This document shows, one piece after another, positions 8,598-15,140 of a stretch of DNA of 17,554 nt. Made by a program: the position numbers and the translations under genes. Below the pieces are notes generated by a model. It worked only from the letters and a program-made list of their open reading frames with translations. It had not been told where the DNA came from and searched no databases. Source of the DNA: Oscillospiraceae bacterium (GTDB taxonomy: Bacteria; Bacillota_A; Clostridia; Oscillospirales; Oscillospiraceae); contig JAGBEM010000017.1 in the NCBI GenBank assembly GCA_017936985.1, positions 1 through 17,554 of the forward strand, in the 5' to 3' direction. The first letter of the stretch is position 1, and each line of letters begins with the position of its first letter.

Positions 8598-9386
8598 TCA
8601 ATTTATATTAGCCGGGTCAAAATCATATTCGATCGGGTAATTCTCTGTATCAGAATAATGCCACCATTCCGCACTGTAGGGTTTAAAACCACAATCTTTC
8701 ATGATCGTTTCCAGTATTGCTGCATTCTTTGCCGCCTCTTCTGTACAATCGGAATAATCCCGGTCAGCAAGTGGCGAAAAATCATCAAAACCAGTCGGCA
8801 TTTCTAACAACTTGGAAGTCTTCAAATCATAGAGCGTAATATCCACCGCAATGCCTCTGCAGTGGGACTGACTACCTGTTCCGGGTTTGGATACATATGT
8901 GGGATCCGGGCAAATCTGCCATAGTTTTTCCTGGGCATAATAGGGTCGGTATCCGTCCCAAATTACCAAACCGTAACCTAATTCAGAAAGCCGCTTTGCT
9001 GCTTCCGCCAGTTTTAAAACCGTACCGTACCGCAAATACGCTTCGTTAAAATCGTAAATTTTGACACCGGTAAAATTATCATCTGTTGCGTACAGCAAGC
9101 ACTCATTAGCATTCAAAATATAATCTTTAACAAGAACAAAATCGTCCTTTGCAGGCTCCGGCCGGGATTGGACATTGCCTGTTGGCTCAACCGTTTCTAC
9201 AGTCGAATCCTGTGTGTATTCCGTACTTTCAAAGGTTTCACCGGACTCTGTATTTTCTGGCATACTATCCGTTGTGCCAATGGTTGTAGTATCCAGCGAT
9301 TGCTGAACTTCTTCCTTAGGTAAAAAATAGCATAGAATTAACAAAGCAAGCAAGACACAACTTAAAAATACCGCTAAATACTTCAT
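8598..9386 (-). CDS. Membrane-anchored VanX-type D-Ala-D-Ala dipeptidase (peptidase M15D)
   Basis: This 262-residue protein has an uncleaved-looking signal anchor (about 4-22), then a Ser/Thr/Glu-rich, low-complexity linker (about 25-80), then a VanX-like zinc peptidase domain (about 82-262). Key residues are visible: R147 in WDGYRP, the SxHxxGxAxD motif SHCRGIAVD giving zinc ligands H175 and D182, and EWWH giving catalytic E240 and ligand H243. The known reaction of M15D enzymes is D-Ala-D-Ala hydrolysis. VanX and DdpX are cytoplasmic, so the anchor implies an outward-facing role, perhaps peptidoglycan dipeptide salvage (inference). ATG 9386 lies 7 bases after AGGAGG; an in-frame upstream ATG at 9458 would start inside murB and lacks a ribosome site. 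The sequence before C19 is not a good lipobox. No vanH/vanA/vanRS genes are near. Confidence 0.88.
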   Translation of the reverse strand: MKYLAVFLSCVLLALLILCYFLPKEEVQQSLDTTTIGTTDSMPENTESGETFESTEYTQDSTVETVEPTGNVQSRPEPAKDDFVLVKDYILNANECLLYATDDNFTGVKIYDFNEAYLRYGTVLKLAEAAKRLSELGYGLVIWDGYRPYYAQEKLWQICPDPTYVSKPGTGSQSHCRGIAVDITLYDLKTSKLLEMPTGFDDFSPLADRDYSDCTEEAAKNAAILETIMKDCGFKPYSAEWWHYSDTENYPIEYDFDPANIN

Positions 9387-9405
9387 TCTGCGGCCTCCTG
9401 TATCA

Positions 9406-10316
9406 TTACCAAATACGAACTTCCGGCTCCAAGCGAATGCCACTGCGGTCAAATACAATGTCCGAAACCTGCTTCAAAAGGCTCTTGACATCCTCCGCGG
9501 TGGCATCTCCCAGATTCACGGCAAAGCCGGCGTGCTTTGTGGAAATCGCTGCGCCGCCAACAGTAAACCCTTTCAGTCCAGCTCCATCGATCAAGGCGGC
9601 GGCATAACCGCCAACAGGGCGCTTAAATGCCGAACCTGCAGATGGCATATCCAAAGGTTGGGAAGCAGAACGCTTCGCCATAAGCTCTTTCATCTTGTCA
9701 CGGATCAGCTCCGGGCTTTCCGGGTTCAGCGCAAGGTGGCACTTAACACCACTTCCCCGGTTTCCTCCAGCAGACTGTGGCGGTAAGAAAAACCCATCTG
9801 CTCGCAGGAACGAGTGCGAAGCGTGCCGTCTAAAGACATCACTTCCACACTCTCGCAGATCTGGCAAATTTCGCCGCCGTAAGCGCCAGCGTTCATATAT
9901 ACGCCGCCGCCCACTGTGCCCGGAATTCCATGGGCAAATTCCAGACCGGAAAGACCGTGATTGGCTGCAAAAACTGCCGCCTTGGTCATGGTCTCGCCTG
10001 CCATCACCTTGATCCGGTTCCCGTTCAAAAGAGACTTGCCGTTTAGAGCGTCTTTCAGGCAGATCACTGCCGCATTCATTCCGGCATCCGGTGCCAGCAC
10101 ATTGGTACCTGCGCCCAGAATAACCGGTTTCGTGTCCAATAATTTGGACTTGCGCAGCACGGCTGCTAGTTCGTCAGCAGATCTGGGGAAAACCATCACC
10201 GCAGCAGGACCGCCGATACGGAAAGAAGTATGTTTTGCAAGAGGTTCATTGAATTTCAGTATTTCTGCAGGAAAATTATCCCGAAAATATTGCTGTAAAG
10301 GTAAAAAATCAGTCAT
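9406..10316 (-). pseudogene. murB: UDP-N-acetylenolpyruvoylglucosamine reductase, frameshifted
   Basis: MurB reduces UDP-GlcNAc-enolpyruvate to UDP-MurNAc using FAD and NADPH in peptidoglycan precursor synthesis. The first 196 codons (10316 to about 9729) hold the FAD domain: SFRIGGPA, GAGTNVLAP, EFAHGIPGTVGGGVYMNAGA and GFSYRHS. Translation then hits TGA after VVLSATLR. The rest of MurB continues in a neighbouring frame from about 9735 to 9406: LALNPESPE, then GSAFKRP with the catalytic Ser, and LEPEVRIW with the terminal acid. One missing base in the ACCTTG stretch explains everything; restoring it gives a normal protein of about 303 residues. MurB is normally essential, so a sequencing or assembly error is as likely as a real mutation. 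ATG 10316 follows GGAGG, behind a good promoter. Confidence 0.9.
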
Positions 10317-10344
10317 AAACGCCTCCGGGTGTATGATTAGTTAC

Positions 10345-10373
10345 AGTATAGCATATCCGCAGACAATATGCAA
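10345..10373 (-). promoter_or_regulatory. Sigma-A-type promoter of murB-whiA-dnaE operon
   Basis: On the minus strand TTGCAT (10373-10368) and TATACT (10350-10345) are separated by exactly 17 bases, and TGC precedes the -10, making it an extended -10. The murB ATG lies 28 bases past the -10, with GGAGG in between. It probably drives murB, the dipeptidase gene, whiA and dnaE, since no terminator is seen among them. Confidence 0.75.
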
Positions 10374-10404
10374 TTATTACAAAACAAATTTTCTGTTAAG
10401 ACCG

Positions 10405-10438
10405 CAAAAAATACACCCACCAAAGCTGGTGGGTGTAT
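10405..10438 (-). terminator. Intrinsic terminator of ferredoxin gene
   Basis: A perfect 11-bp inverted repeat, ATACACCCACC against GGTGGGTGTAT, encloses a 6-base loop. On the minus strand it is followed by TTTTTT. It begins 11 bases after the ferredoxin stop codon and separates that gene from the murB promoter. Confidence 0.92.
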
Positions 10439-10449
10439 AAGAAGAATGC

Positions 10450-10839
10450 TTACTTCTCGACGATCTCCAGAACTTCCATGGGGCAAGCCTTGACGCAGAT
10501 GCCGCAAGCGATGCACTTGGAAACAGGCATTTCGGGCTTGTGGACCATGACCTTCATGGGGCATGCTTCCACACACTTGCCGCAGCCGACACAATTCTTC
10601 TTGTTGATCATGTACACGCCGGTCTTGGGATTCTGAGTGATGGCATCATGCTCACAGGCCTTCATGCACTTACCGCACTGGATGCAAATATTGGGTTTCG
10701 CACCGCCATTTTTCCCAGCAACGATCTGAATGCAGGAATAATCCGGATGGAATTCCTTGTAAAAAGCTTCGGAGCAAGCCTGCACACACTGCAGACAAGC
10801 CATACATTCTACATTTTTCTTCACAGCGAGCTTCTTCAT
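10450..10839 (-). CDS. Ferredoxin-like protein with four [4Fe-4S] motifs
   Basis: This 129-residue iron-sulfur protein has four full CxxCxxCxxxC motifs: C12/15/18/22, C52/55/58/62, C83/86/89/93 and C109/112/115/119. Motifs 3 and 4 end in CP as in bacterial ferredoxins; motifs 1 and 2 do not. The layout resembles polyferredoxin or electron-transfer subunits of the HycB/CooF kind, which normally sit beside an oxidoreductase; here none is adjacent, and the gene has its own promoter and terminator. It is therefore probably a free-standing electron carrier (inference). There is no signal peptide, so it should be cytoplasmic. The start at 10839 lies 11 bases after AAAGGAG, slightly long but acceptable. 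Charge transfer and cluster number are inferred from motifs only. Confidence 0.93.
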   Translation of the reverse strand: MKKLAVKKNVECMACLQCVQACSEAFYKEFHPDYSCIQIVAGKNGGAKPNICIQCGKCMKACEHDAITQNPKTGVYMINKKNCVGCGKCVEACPMKVMVHKPEMPVSKCIACGICVKACPMEVLEIVEK

Positions 10840-10876
10840 AACTGAGGATTCTCCTTTATGTAATGTTAACTATTAT

Positions 10877-10905
10877 ATTATAAACCAACCGCAGCAAAAT
10901 AGCAA
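10877..10905 (-). promoter_or_regulatory. Sigma-A-type promoter of ferredoxin gene
   Basis: On the minus strand TTGCTA (10905-10900) and a perfect TATAAT (10882-10877) are spaced by 17 bases. The ferredoxin ATG lies 37 bases past the -10, behind AAAGGAG. The rest of the 170-bp interval between the ferredoxin and the plus-strand lipoprotein gene holds an A/T dyad (T6-CGT-A6 at 10920-10934) and no further gene. Confidence 0.75.
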
Positions 10906-11009
10906 TGGCTAAATGTCGATTTTTTCGTAAAAAACGGAATTTGTTTCCAGTGTAAAGTCGAAACCGATGGAAATACTAGCTTTGCACAACCACACAAGGA
11001 GGAAACAGT

Positions 11010-11270
11010 ATGAAACGAATTGCCATTATTGCACTGACCTTTGTGCTTGCCGGCAGTATTATGACCGGTTGCCGCAGAAATGATATGACAAACACAACAG
11101 ATACCGGTACAGATACGGGCAGCACTACCATTACAACTGTTCCGGATGTCTCGATTCTTCCGCAGCCTACAACAGGCGCCAAGGATGGCAGTGTCGGTAC
11201 AGATCCAACGGACGGCAGCACCGGCAACGAAGGTGTCATGCCCAGAGGTCGGATCGATAGAGCCGGTTGA
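11010..11270 (+). CDS. Small Thr/Gly/Asp-rich lipoprotein
   Basis: An 86-residue predicted lipoprotein. The signal peptide MKRIAIIALTFVLAGSIMTGC ends with lipobox IMTGC, acylated Cys at 21. The mature part of about 65 residues is low complexity: Thr, Asp and Gly repeats (TDTGTDTGSTT), then PQPTTGAKDGSVGTDPTDGS, with no folded domain recognisable. ATG 11010 is preceded by AAGGAGG with 7 bases of spacing. It is one of only two plus-strand genes and ends 4 bp before the stop of the convergent glutaredoxin-like gene. I do not recognise the family; the role is unknown. Being short and low complexity, it could be a fast-evolving surface protein. Confidence 0.75.
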   Translation: MKRIAIIALTFVLAGSIMTGCRRNDMTNTTDTGTDTGSTTITTVPDVSILPQPTTGAKDGSVGTDPTDGSTGNEGVMPRGRIDRAG

Positions 11271-11274
11271 TAAG

Positions 11275-11535
11275 TCAGGCGCCGTCCTGGCTTACATACT
11301 CCGACCAATCCAGTGTCACAGAACCATCCTCCCGGACTATGCACGGAATGCCAATAAAGCCTTCTGCTCTGGCTTTCTCAAAAACAGGATGTGAATCACG
11401 CAAGGCTAAAAATACCTTTAAATTCCGCAGATCGTCCGAAAAATCGAGATATGTGTAGCTGATTCCTGCCTGATCCAGATCAGACCGGCACTGGACACAG
11501 TCCGGGCACAGCATACTTCCGTAGATCTTCAGCAT
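11275..11535 (-). CDS. Glutaredoxin-like protein with CPDC motif
   Basis: This 86-residue thioredoxin-fold protein resembles glutaredoxins. After strand MLKIYGS comes the redox motif C10-P-D-C13, with a third Cys at 16. The probable cis-proline is in IGIPCIV, which contains a fourth Cys. Length and layout match the small clostridial glutaredoxin-related proteins. Glutathione-binding residues cannot be confirmed by eye, so the physiological reductant is uncertain. It starts 3 bases after the stop of the PyrF-like gene with only a weak ribosome site, which suggests translational coupling and a joint function. No T-rich terminator follows; the gene ends tail to tail with the small lipoprotein. 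Confidence 0.85.
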   Translation of the reverse strand: MLKIYGSMLCPDCVQCRSDLDQAGISYTYLDFSDDLRNLKVFLALRDSHPVFEKARAEGFIGIPCIVREDGSVTLDWSEYVSQDGA

Positions 11536-11538
11536 AGC

Positions 11539-12414
11539 TTACAGAATGGTCACATAGCGGGTAATGTTCTTCTTCATCCGCTCTGCTGCCTGCAAGGCAT
11601 GATCGATATAATCCGTACCGTCAGACTCTGCTTCTCTCCACGCGGCAGTTACAGAAGGACCTGCACACACGGCAGCGCCATAGCCAAATCTGTCAAATGC
11701 GAAGCTGCAGTTTTTGGCATTGCCGCTGGGATAGTCCAGACCGTCTACCAAAAGGAACACACGGTTGTACTTTGTCCGCAGATTGCGCAGGCTGTCAGAT
11801 GCTCCTGCGCTGACTGCCGCGCCGATCAAAGAATACCCGCTCTTGCCCGGTACCTGCTCACCGAAGCGGTTGACCGTCTCTGCCGCCGCGCCATGGACAA
11901 GCCGGGAACCCGTCAGCAGGTCCTGGATCTCCGATGCAGATTTATTGGGAGAACGAACGACTACAAAGACAGACTTGTTTCCGCCCTTGCACCAGGGCAA
12001 GAAGGGTTTGATGGCATCGCTGCCGATGTAACCGGAGAAAAGCAGCGCATCACACGGATAAGCACCTGCCCCAAAAATTGTTTCTGCAGCGCGGTCTGCC
12101 GCCCAGGGAGAAAGGATCTCCGGCCCGTCCAGAATCACATAGAAGCCCAACTCCCCTGCTTGCGTCAAAAGCTGGCGCAACAGATCCAGCCCCTCGGGTC
12201 CCAGCAGAGAAAATGCGCCAAAGGAAAACCGCACTGCCGGCACAAAGCCTTTCAGCCCATGCATCAGTTCCCGGCAAAAGCGACCGTAGGCAGCGCAAAG
12301 ATTTCCCTCTTCTTCCAGAAGATGAGGCGGAATACTGTCTGCCTTAACACCAAAATCGATCACAGACGGATTTTTCAGTTTGCGGATCTTGTTATGCAGA
12401 ACATCAATAGACAT
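11539..12414 (-). CDS. Type-2 PyrF-like protein lacking decarboxylase catalytic residues
   Basis: This 291-residue protein follows type-2 orotidine-5'-phosphate decarboxylases from end to end: RKLKNPSVIDFGVKADSIPPHLL (16-33 region), an LLGPEGLDLLRQLL helix, DALLFSGYIGSDAIKPFLP (122-140), VFVVVRSPN (149-157) and a final ERMKKNITRYV. The catalytic block DAKRGDIG of real PyrF is DGPEILSP here (96-103): the Lys is Pro98 and the second Asp is Leu101. The substrate-contacting VKP is VRF, and the phosphate-binding PGxGxQ loop is not kept. Decarboxylation is therefore unlikely; a non-catalytic or repurposed TIM barrel is inferred. ATG 12414 follows GGAGG; an in-frame ATG at 12432 lies almost on the predicted transcription start and has no ribosome site. 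It is followed at once by the glutaredoxin-like gene. Confidence 0.8.
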   Translation of the reverse strand: MSIDVLHNKIRKLKNPSVIDFGVKADSIPPHLLEEEGNLCAAYGRFCRELMHGLKGFVPAVRFSFGAFSLLGPEGLDLLRQLLTQAGELGFYVILDGPEILSPWAADRAAETIFGAGAYPCDALLFSGYIGSDAIKPFLPWCKGGNKSVFVVVRSPNKSASEIQDLLTGSRLVHGAAAETVNRFGEQVPGKSGYSLIGAAVSAGASDSLRNLRTKYNRVFLLVDGLDYPSGNAKNCSFAFDRFGYGAAVCAGPSVTAAWREAESDGTDYIDHALQAAERMKKNITRYVTIL

Positions 12415-12440
12415 GAGATCCCCTCCGAACATTTTTCTTT

Positions 12441-12470
12441 ATTATAGCATACCAAATCCTGAAAAGACAA
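12441..12470 (-). promoter_or_regulatory. Extended -10 promoter of PyrF-like/glutaredoxin-like operon
   Basis: On the minus strand TTGTCT (12470-12465) and TATAAT (12446-12441) are separated by 18 bases, with TGC directly before the -10. The ATG at 12414 lies 26 bases downstream, past GGAGG. The 14 bases GGTATGCTATAATA are identical to those at the promoter near 4180. Confidence 0.75.
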
Positions 12471-12546
12471 CTATGAAAACGAAAAACCTTTCCATCTGTG
12501 AAGCAGTCTAAGTCAGGGCATACTAAACCCGAAGGGAGGGAGTAAA

Positions 12547-12723
12547 ATGAAAGTAAAAGGTTGGGCCATCACTATGGGCGTAGGTGCAGCTGTCGGTGCT
12601 GTCGCAGTCATGATGCTGCCGAAGCAGTCTCCTGCCAGAAAACTTGTAAACAAGGCTGCAGTCAAAGTTGACGACGCCATGCAGGATCTGACAGAAAAGA
12701 TAAACGAAAAATGGGTCATGTAA
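12547..12723 (+). CDS. 58-residue single-pass membrane protein, YtxH-like in shape
   Basis: The short frame encodes 58 residues: a basic start MKVKGW, a Gly/Ala/Val-rich hydrophobic span (about 7-24, ITMGVGAAVGAVAVMML), then an amphipathic charged tail (PKQSPARKLVNKAAVKVDD and on to KINEKWVM). This glycine-rich anchor plus helical tail resembles small YtxH-type envelope proteins, but the match is by shape only. GGGAGG lies 7 bases before the ATG, a strong ribosome site, and a bidirectional terminator follows 11 bp after the stop. It is divergent from the PyrF-like gene and convergent with the ClpE-like gene. Start, stop, ribosome site and terminator together make it a convincing small gene of unknown function. 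Confidence 0.78.
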   Translation: MKVKGWAITMGVGAAVGAVAVMMLPKQSPARKLVNKAAVKVDDAMQDLTEKINEKWVM

Positions 12724-12726
12724 TCA

Positions 12727-12764
12727 AAACAAAAACGGCACCCATAAGGGTGCCGTTCCTTATT
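12727..12764. terminator. Bidirectional intrinsic terminator
   Basis: A 10-bp perfect stem (12734-12743 with 12748-12757, core CGGCACCC/GGGTGCCG) has an ATAA loop. On the minus strand it is followed by TTTTTGTTTTG, a good U-tract for the ClpE-like gene. On the plus strand the tail is the weaker TCCTTATTTT and serves the 58-residue gene. The hairpin lies between two convergent genes. Confidence 0.9.
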
Positions 12765-15060
12765 TTGCTGTAACCTTGACAGCGTCATTTTCCACCGAAA
12801 TCGTAATGGAGGAAATAGGCGCTTCAAAGGAATCAATGATCTTCTCAGAGATGGGATCTTCCAGTTCCGTCTGGATAGTACGGCGCAGATTCCGGGCACC
12901 ATAGGTTACAGAAAATGCCTTTTTCACCAGATACGGACGCAAGGTTTCATCCCAGCTAAGTGCCAGACCCCGATCCTCCAGATTCTTCTTCAGCTCAGCA
13001 AGCATGATATCCGCAATACCAAGGAAGTTATCCTCTGTCAGATGGTTGAAGGTGATGATCTCATCCACTCTGTTGATAAATTCCGGACGAAGGAACTGGC
13101 GCAGAGCCTTCATGGTCTTTTCTTTGACCATGTCGTGATCCGTTCTGCCAAAGCCCATACCGCCAACACCGCCTTCGCTGCCTGCGTTGGAGGTCATGAC
13201 GATAATGGTGTTTTCAAAATTGACCACGCGGCCCTGGGCATCGGTGATGCGACCGTCATCCAGTACCTGCAGCAGCACATTCAGCACATCCGGGTGGGCT
13301 TTTTCGATTTCATCGAACAGCACCACGCTGTAGGGTCTGCGACGGATCTTTTCCGTCAGCTGTCCAGCTTCGTCATATCCCACATAGCCGGGAGGCGATC
13401 CGATCAGCTTGGAGACCGTGTGCTTTTCCATATACTCGGACATATCCAGCCGGATCAGGCTGTCCACACTGTCAAACAGGTCATCAGCCAGACGCTTTAC
13501 CAGCTCCGTCTTACCAACACCGGTGGGGCCCACAAAGATAAACGAAGCCGGGCGCTTCTTGGCAGAAATGCCCACACGGTGACGGCGGATCGCTCTGGAA
13601 ACAGCATCGACCGCTTCATCCTGGCCCACAATATGAGCCTTCAGCCTATCCTTCAGTCCGCTGATCTGCTGATATTCCTGGGCCTTGATCTTGGAAGCCG
13701 GAATCTTGGTCCACAGCTCAATGATCCGGGCCAAATTCTCCATGGTCACAGCTGGAGGCGGTACCTGTTCCAATTCCTCGATTCTCGCAGCGATCTGACA
13801 CAGCTTACTGCGGATATGAGCAAGGCGTTCATAGTGCTCATTTTCCGTGTCTTCCGTAAGAAGCTGCAGCTCCAGCTCATAATCATCCCGTTCCTTTTTC
13901 TTCTCTGCCAGCTCGGAGATCTCCTTGCAGCGCAGATTCACATCGGAACAGGCTTCGTCCAGCAGGTCAATGGCCTTATCCGGCAGGAAGCGGTCAGTAA
14001 TATACCGCTCAGAAAGGACAACGCACTGACGGGCGATCTCGGGAGAAATGGACACACCGTGGAACTGGGCATAATTCTTCGCAATGCCCTGCATGATCTG
14101 GACAGCTTCCTCAATGGAGGGCTCCGCTACAGAAACAGGCTGGAAGCGACGCTCCAGAGCTGCGTCCTTTTCAATATATTTGCGATATTCACTGAATGTT
14201 GTAGCACCGATCACCTGGATCTCACCGCGGGAAAGTGCAGGCTTCAGAATATTTGCGGCATTCATAGAGCCTTCCGCATCACCTGCACCCACCAGATTGT
14301 GCACTTCATCAATGACCAAGATAATATTGCCACATTCCTTGATCTCGCCGATCAAACTCTTCATACGGCTCTCGAACTGACCACGGAACTGGGTGCCGGC
14401 AACCAAAGCCGTCAGATCCAGCAAAAACACTTCCTTATCCCGGAGCTTATAGGGCACATCCCCTGCTGCGATCCGCTGGGCAAGACCCTCTGCAATGGCA
14501 GTTTTACCAACGCCGGGCTCACCGATCAAGCAGGGATTGTTCTTCTGACGGCGGTTCAGGATTTGGATTACGCGCTCGGTCTCCACATCTCTGCCGATCA
14601 CCTTATCCAACTTTCCTGCCTTGGCTCTACCAGTCAAATCCATGCAGTAGCTATCCAGGAATTTATGCTTCTTTGTCTTATTCTTCTTGGGCTTCTCTGC
14701 GTCTTTATCCTCACCGGGTTCTTCTTTCCTGGGAACCGGCAAATTGGACTGAGCACCGGGATTGGCAGAACCAAACAACTGATTGAGCAGAGGGAACGTG
14801 GCAGTCTGGCTGTCCATATCATCCTCGTCATGGTCACCCTGATCGATCTGACCAAACATACTGCTCATCTCATCGGTGAGATTATCCAGATCCTCTTCCG
14901 AAAAGCCCATCTGTTTGACCGCCTGGTCGATCTGAGGGATCCCCAGACTTCTGGCGCATTTCAGGCAGTAGCCTTCATTCATCGTCACGCCGTTTTCGAT
15001 CTTAGTGATAAAGACCACGGCAATATTCTTTTTGCACTTTGTGCACAGCTTCGGCTGCAT
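12760..15060 (-). CDS. clpE: ClpE-like AAA+ unfoldase with N-terminal zinc-finger motif
   Basis: This 766-residue two-ring Clp ATPase should unfold proteins for ClpP. It lacks the usual double Clp_N repeat. It instead starts with a four-Cys knuckle (C6/C9 and C32/C35: CTKC, CLKC), as in ClpE and McsA. An acidic, Lys-rich disordered linker follows (about 70-135). AAA1 has Walker A GEPGVGKT (180-187) and Walker [10 protein letters not shown] coiled middle domain (about 378-432) follows. AAA2 has GPTGVGKT (511-518) and [17 protein letters not shown] loop (about 633-637) matches the ClpP-docking position. A GTG at 15069 is in frame, but only 2 bases follow AAAGG; ATG 15060 has 11. It has its own promoter and terminator. 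ClpE versus ClpC naming rests on the N-terminus. Confidence 0.9.
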   Translation of the reverse strand: MQPKLCTKCKKNIAVVFITKIENGVTMNEGYCLKCARSLGIPQIDQAVKQMGFSEEDLDNLTDEMSSMFGQIDQGDHDEDDMDSQTATFPLLNQLFGSANPGAQSNLPVPRKEEPGEDKDAEKPKKNKTKKHKFLDSYCMDLTGRAKAGKLDKVIGRDVETERVIQILNRRQKNNPCLIGEPGVGKTAIAEGLAQRIAAGDVPYKLRDKEVFLLDLTALVAGTQFRGQFESRMKSLIGEIKECGNIILVIDEVHNLVGAGDAEGSMNAANILKPALSRGEIQVIGATTFSEYRKYIEKDAALERRFQPVSVAEPSIEEAVQIMQGIAKNYAQFHGVSISPEIARQCVVLSERYITDRFLPDKAIDLLDEACSDVNLRCKEISELAEKKKERDDYELELQLLTEDTENEHYERLAHIRSKLCQIAARIEELEQVPPPAVTMENLARIIELWTKIPASKIKAQEYQQISGLKDRLKAHIVGQDEAVDAVSRAIRRHRVGISAKKRPASFIFVGPTGVGKTELVKRLADDLFDSVDSLIRLDMSEYMEKHTVSKLIGSPPGYVGYDEAGQLTEKIRRRPYSVVLFDEIEKAHPDVLNVLLQVLDDGRITDAQGRVVNFENTIIVMTSNAGSEGGVGGMGFGRTDHDMVKEKTMKALRQFLRPEFINRVDEIITFNHLTEDNFLGIADIMLAELKKNLEDRGLALSWDETLRPYLVKKAFSVTYGARNLRRTIQTELEDPISEKIIDSFEAPISSITISVENDAVKVTAK

Positions 15061-15102
15061 ACAAATCACGACCTTTCAAAGGGAAATTGCGTCTTGTGCG
15101 GA

Positions 15103-15111
15103 AGTATATCA
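15103..15111 (-). promoter_or_regulatory. Extended -10 promoter of ClpE-like gene
   Basis: On the minus strand the 80-bp gap between truA and the Clp gene contains TGATATACT, an extended -10 about 43 bases before the ATG. No clear -35 is visible at 16-18 bases. I found no paired CtsR heptads (GGTCAAA) or CIRCE element, so stress control is not shown by the sequence. Confidence 0.5.
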
Positions 15112-15140
15112 CAACCGCTCTGTAAAAATGCGAACTTTTC

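Noticed and set aside
8598..9386. Vancomycin resistance cluster
   Set aside because: Only a VanX-like domain is present. No vanH, D-Ala-D-Lac ligase or vanS/vanR partner is adjacent, and the two-component system is several kilobases away behind its own promoter.
9725..9740. Programmed ribosomal frameshift in murB
   Set aside because: No X-XXY-YYZ slippery heptamer is present at the junction, and murB is not known to use one; a missing base is simpler.
10920..10934. T6-CGT-A6 dyad as a terminator
   Set aside because: The stem is purely A/T with a 3-base loop, too weak for termination, and no gene ends there; it may simply be an A/T-rich promoter-proximal stretch.
12519..12525. CATACTA as a sigma-G -10 for the 58-residue gene
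   Set aside because: The sequence 17-18 bases upstream (CTGTG/TGTGA) is a poor match to the -35, so it is not listed as a promoter.
15061..15140. CtsR or CIRCE operator ahead of the Clp gene
   Set aside because: Only an isolated AGGTC is seen; the tandem GGTCAAA heptads and the TTAGCACTC repeats are absent.
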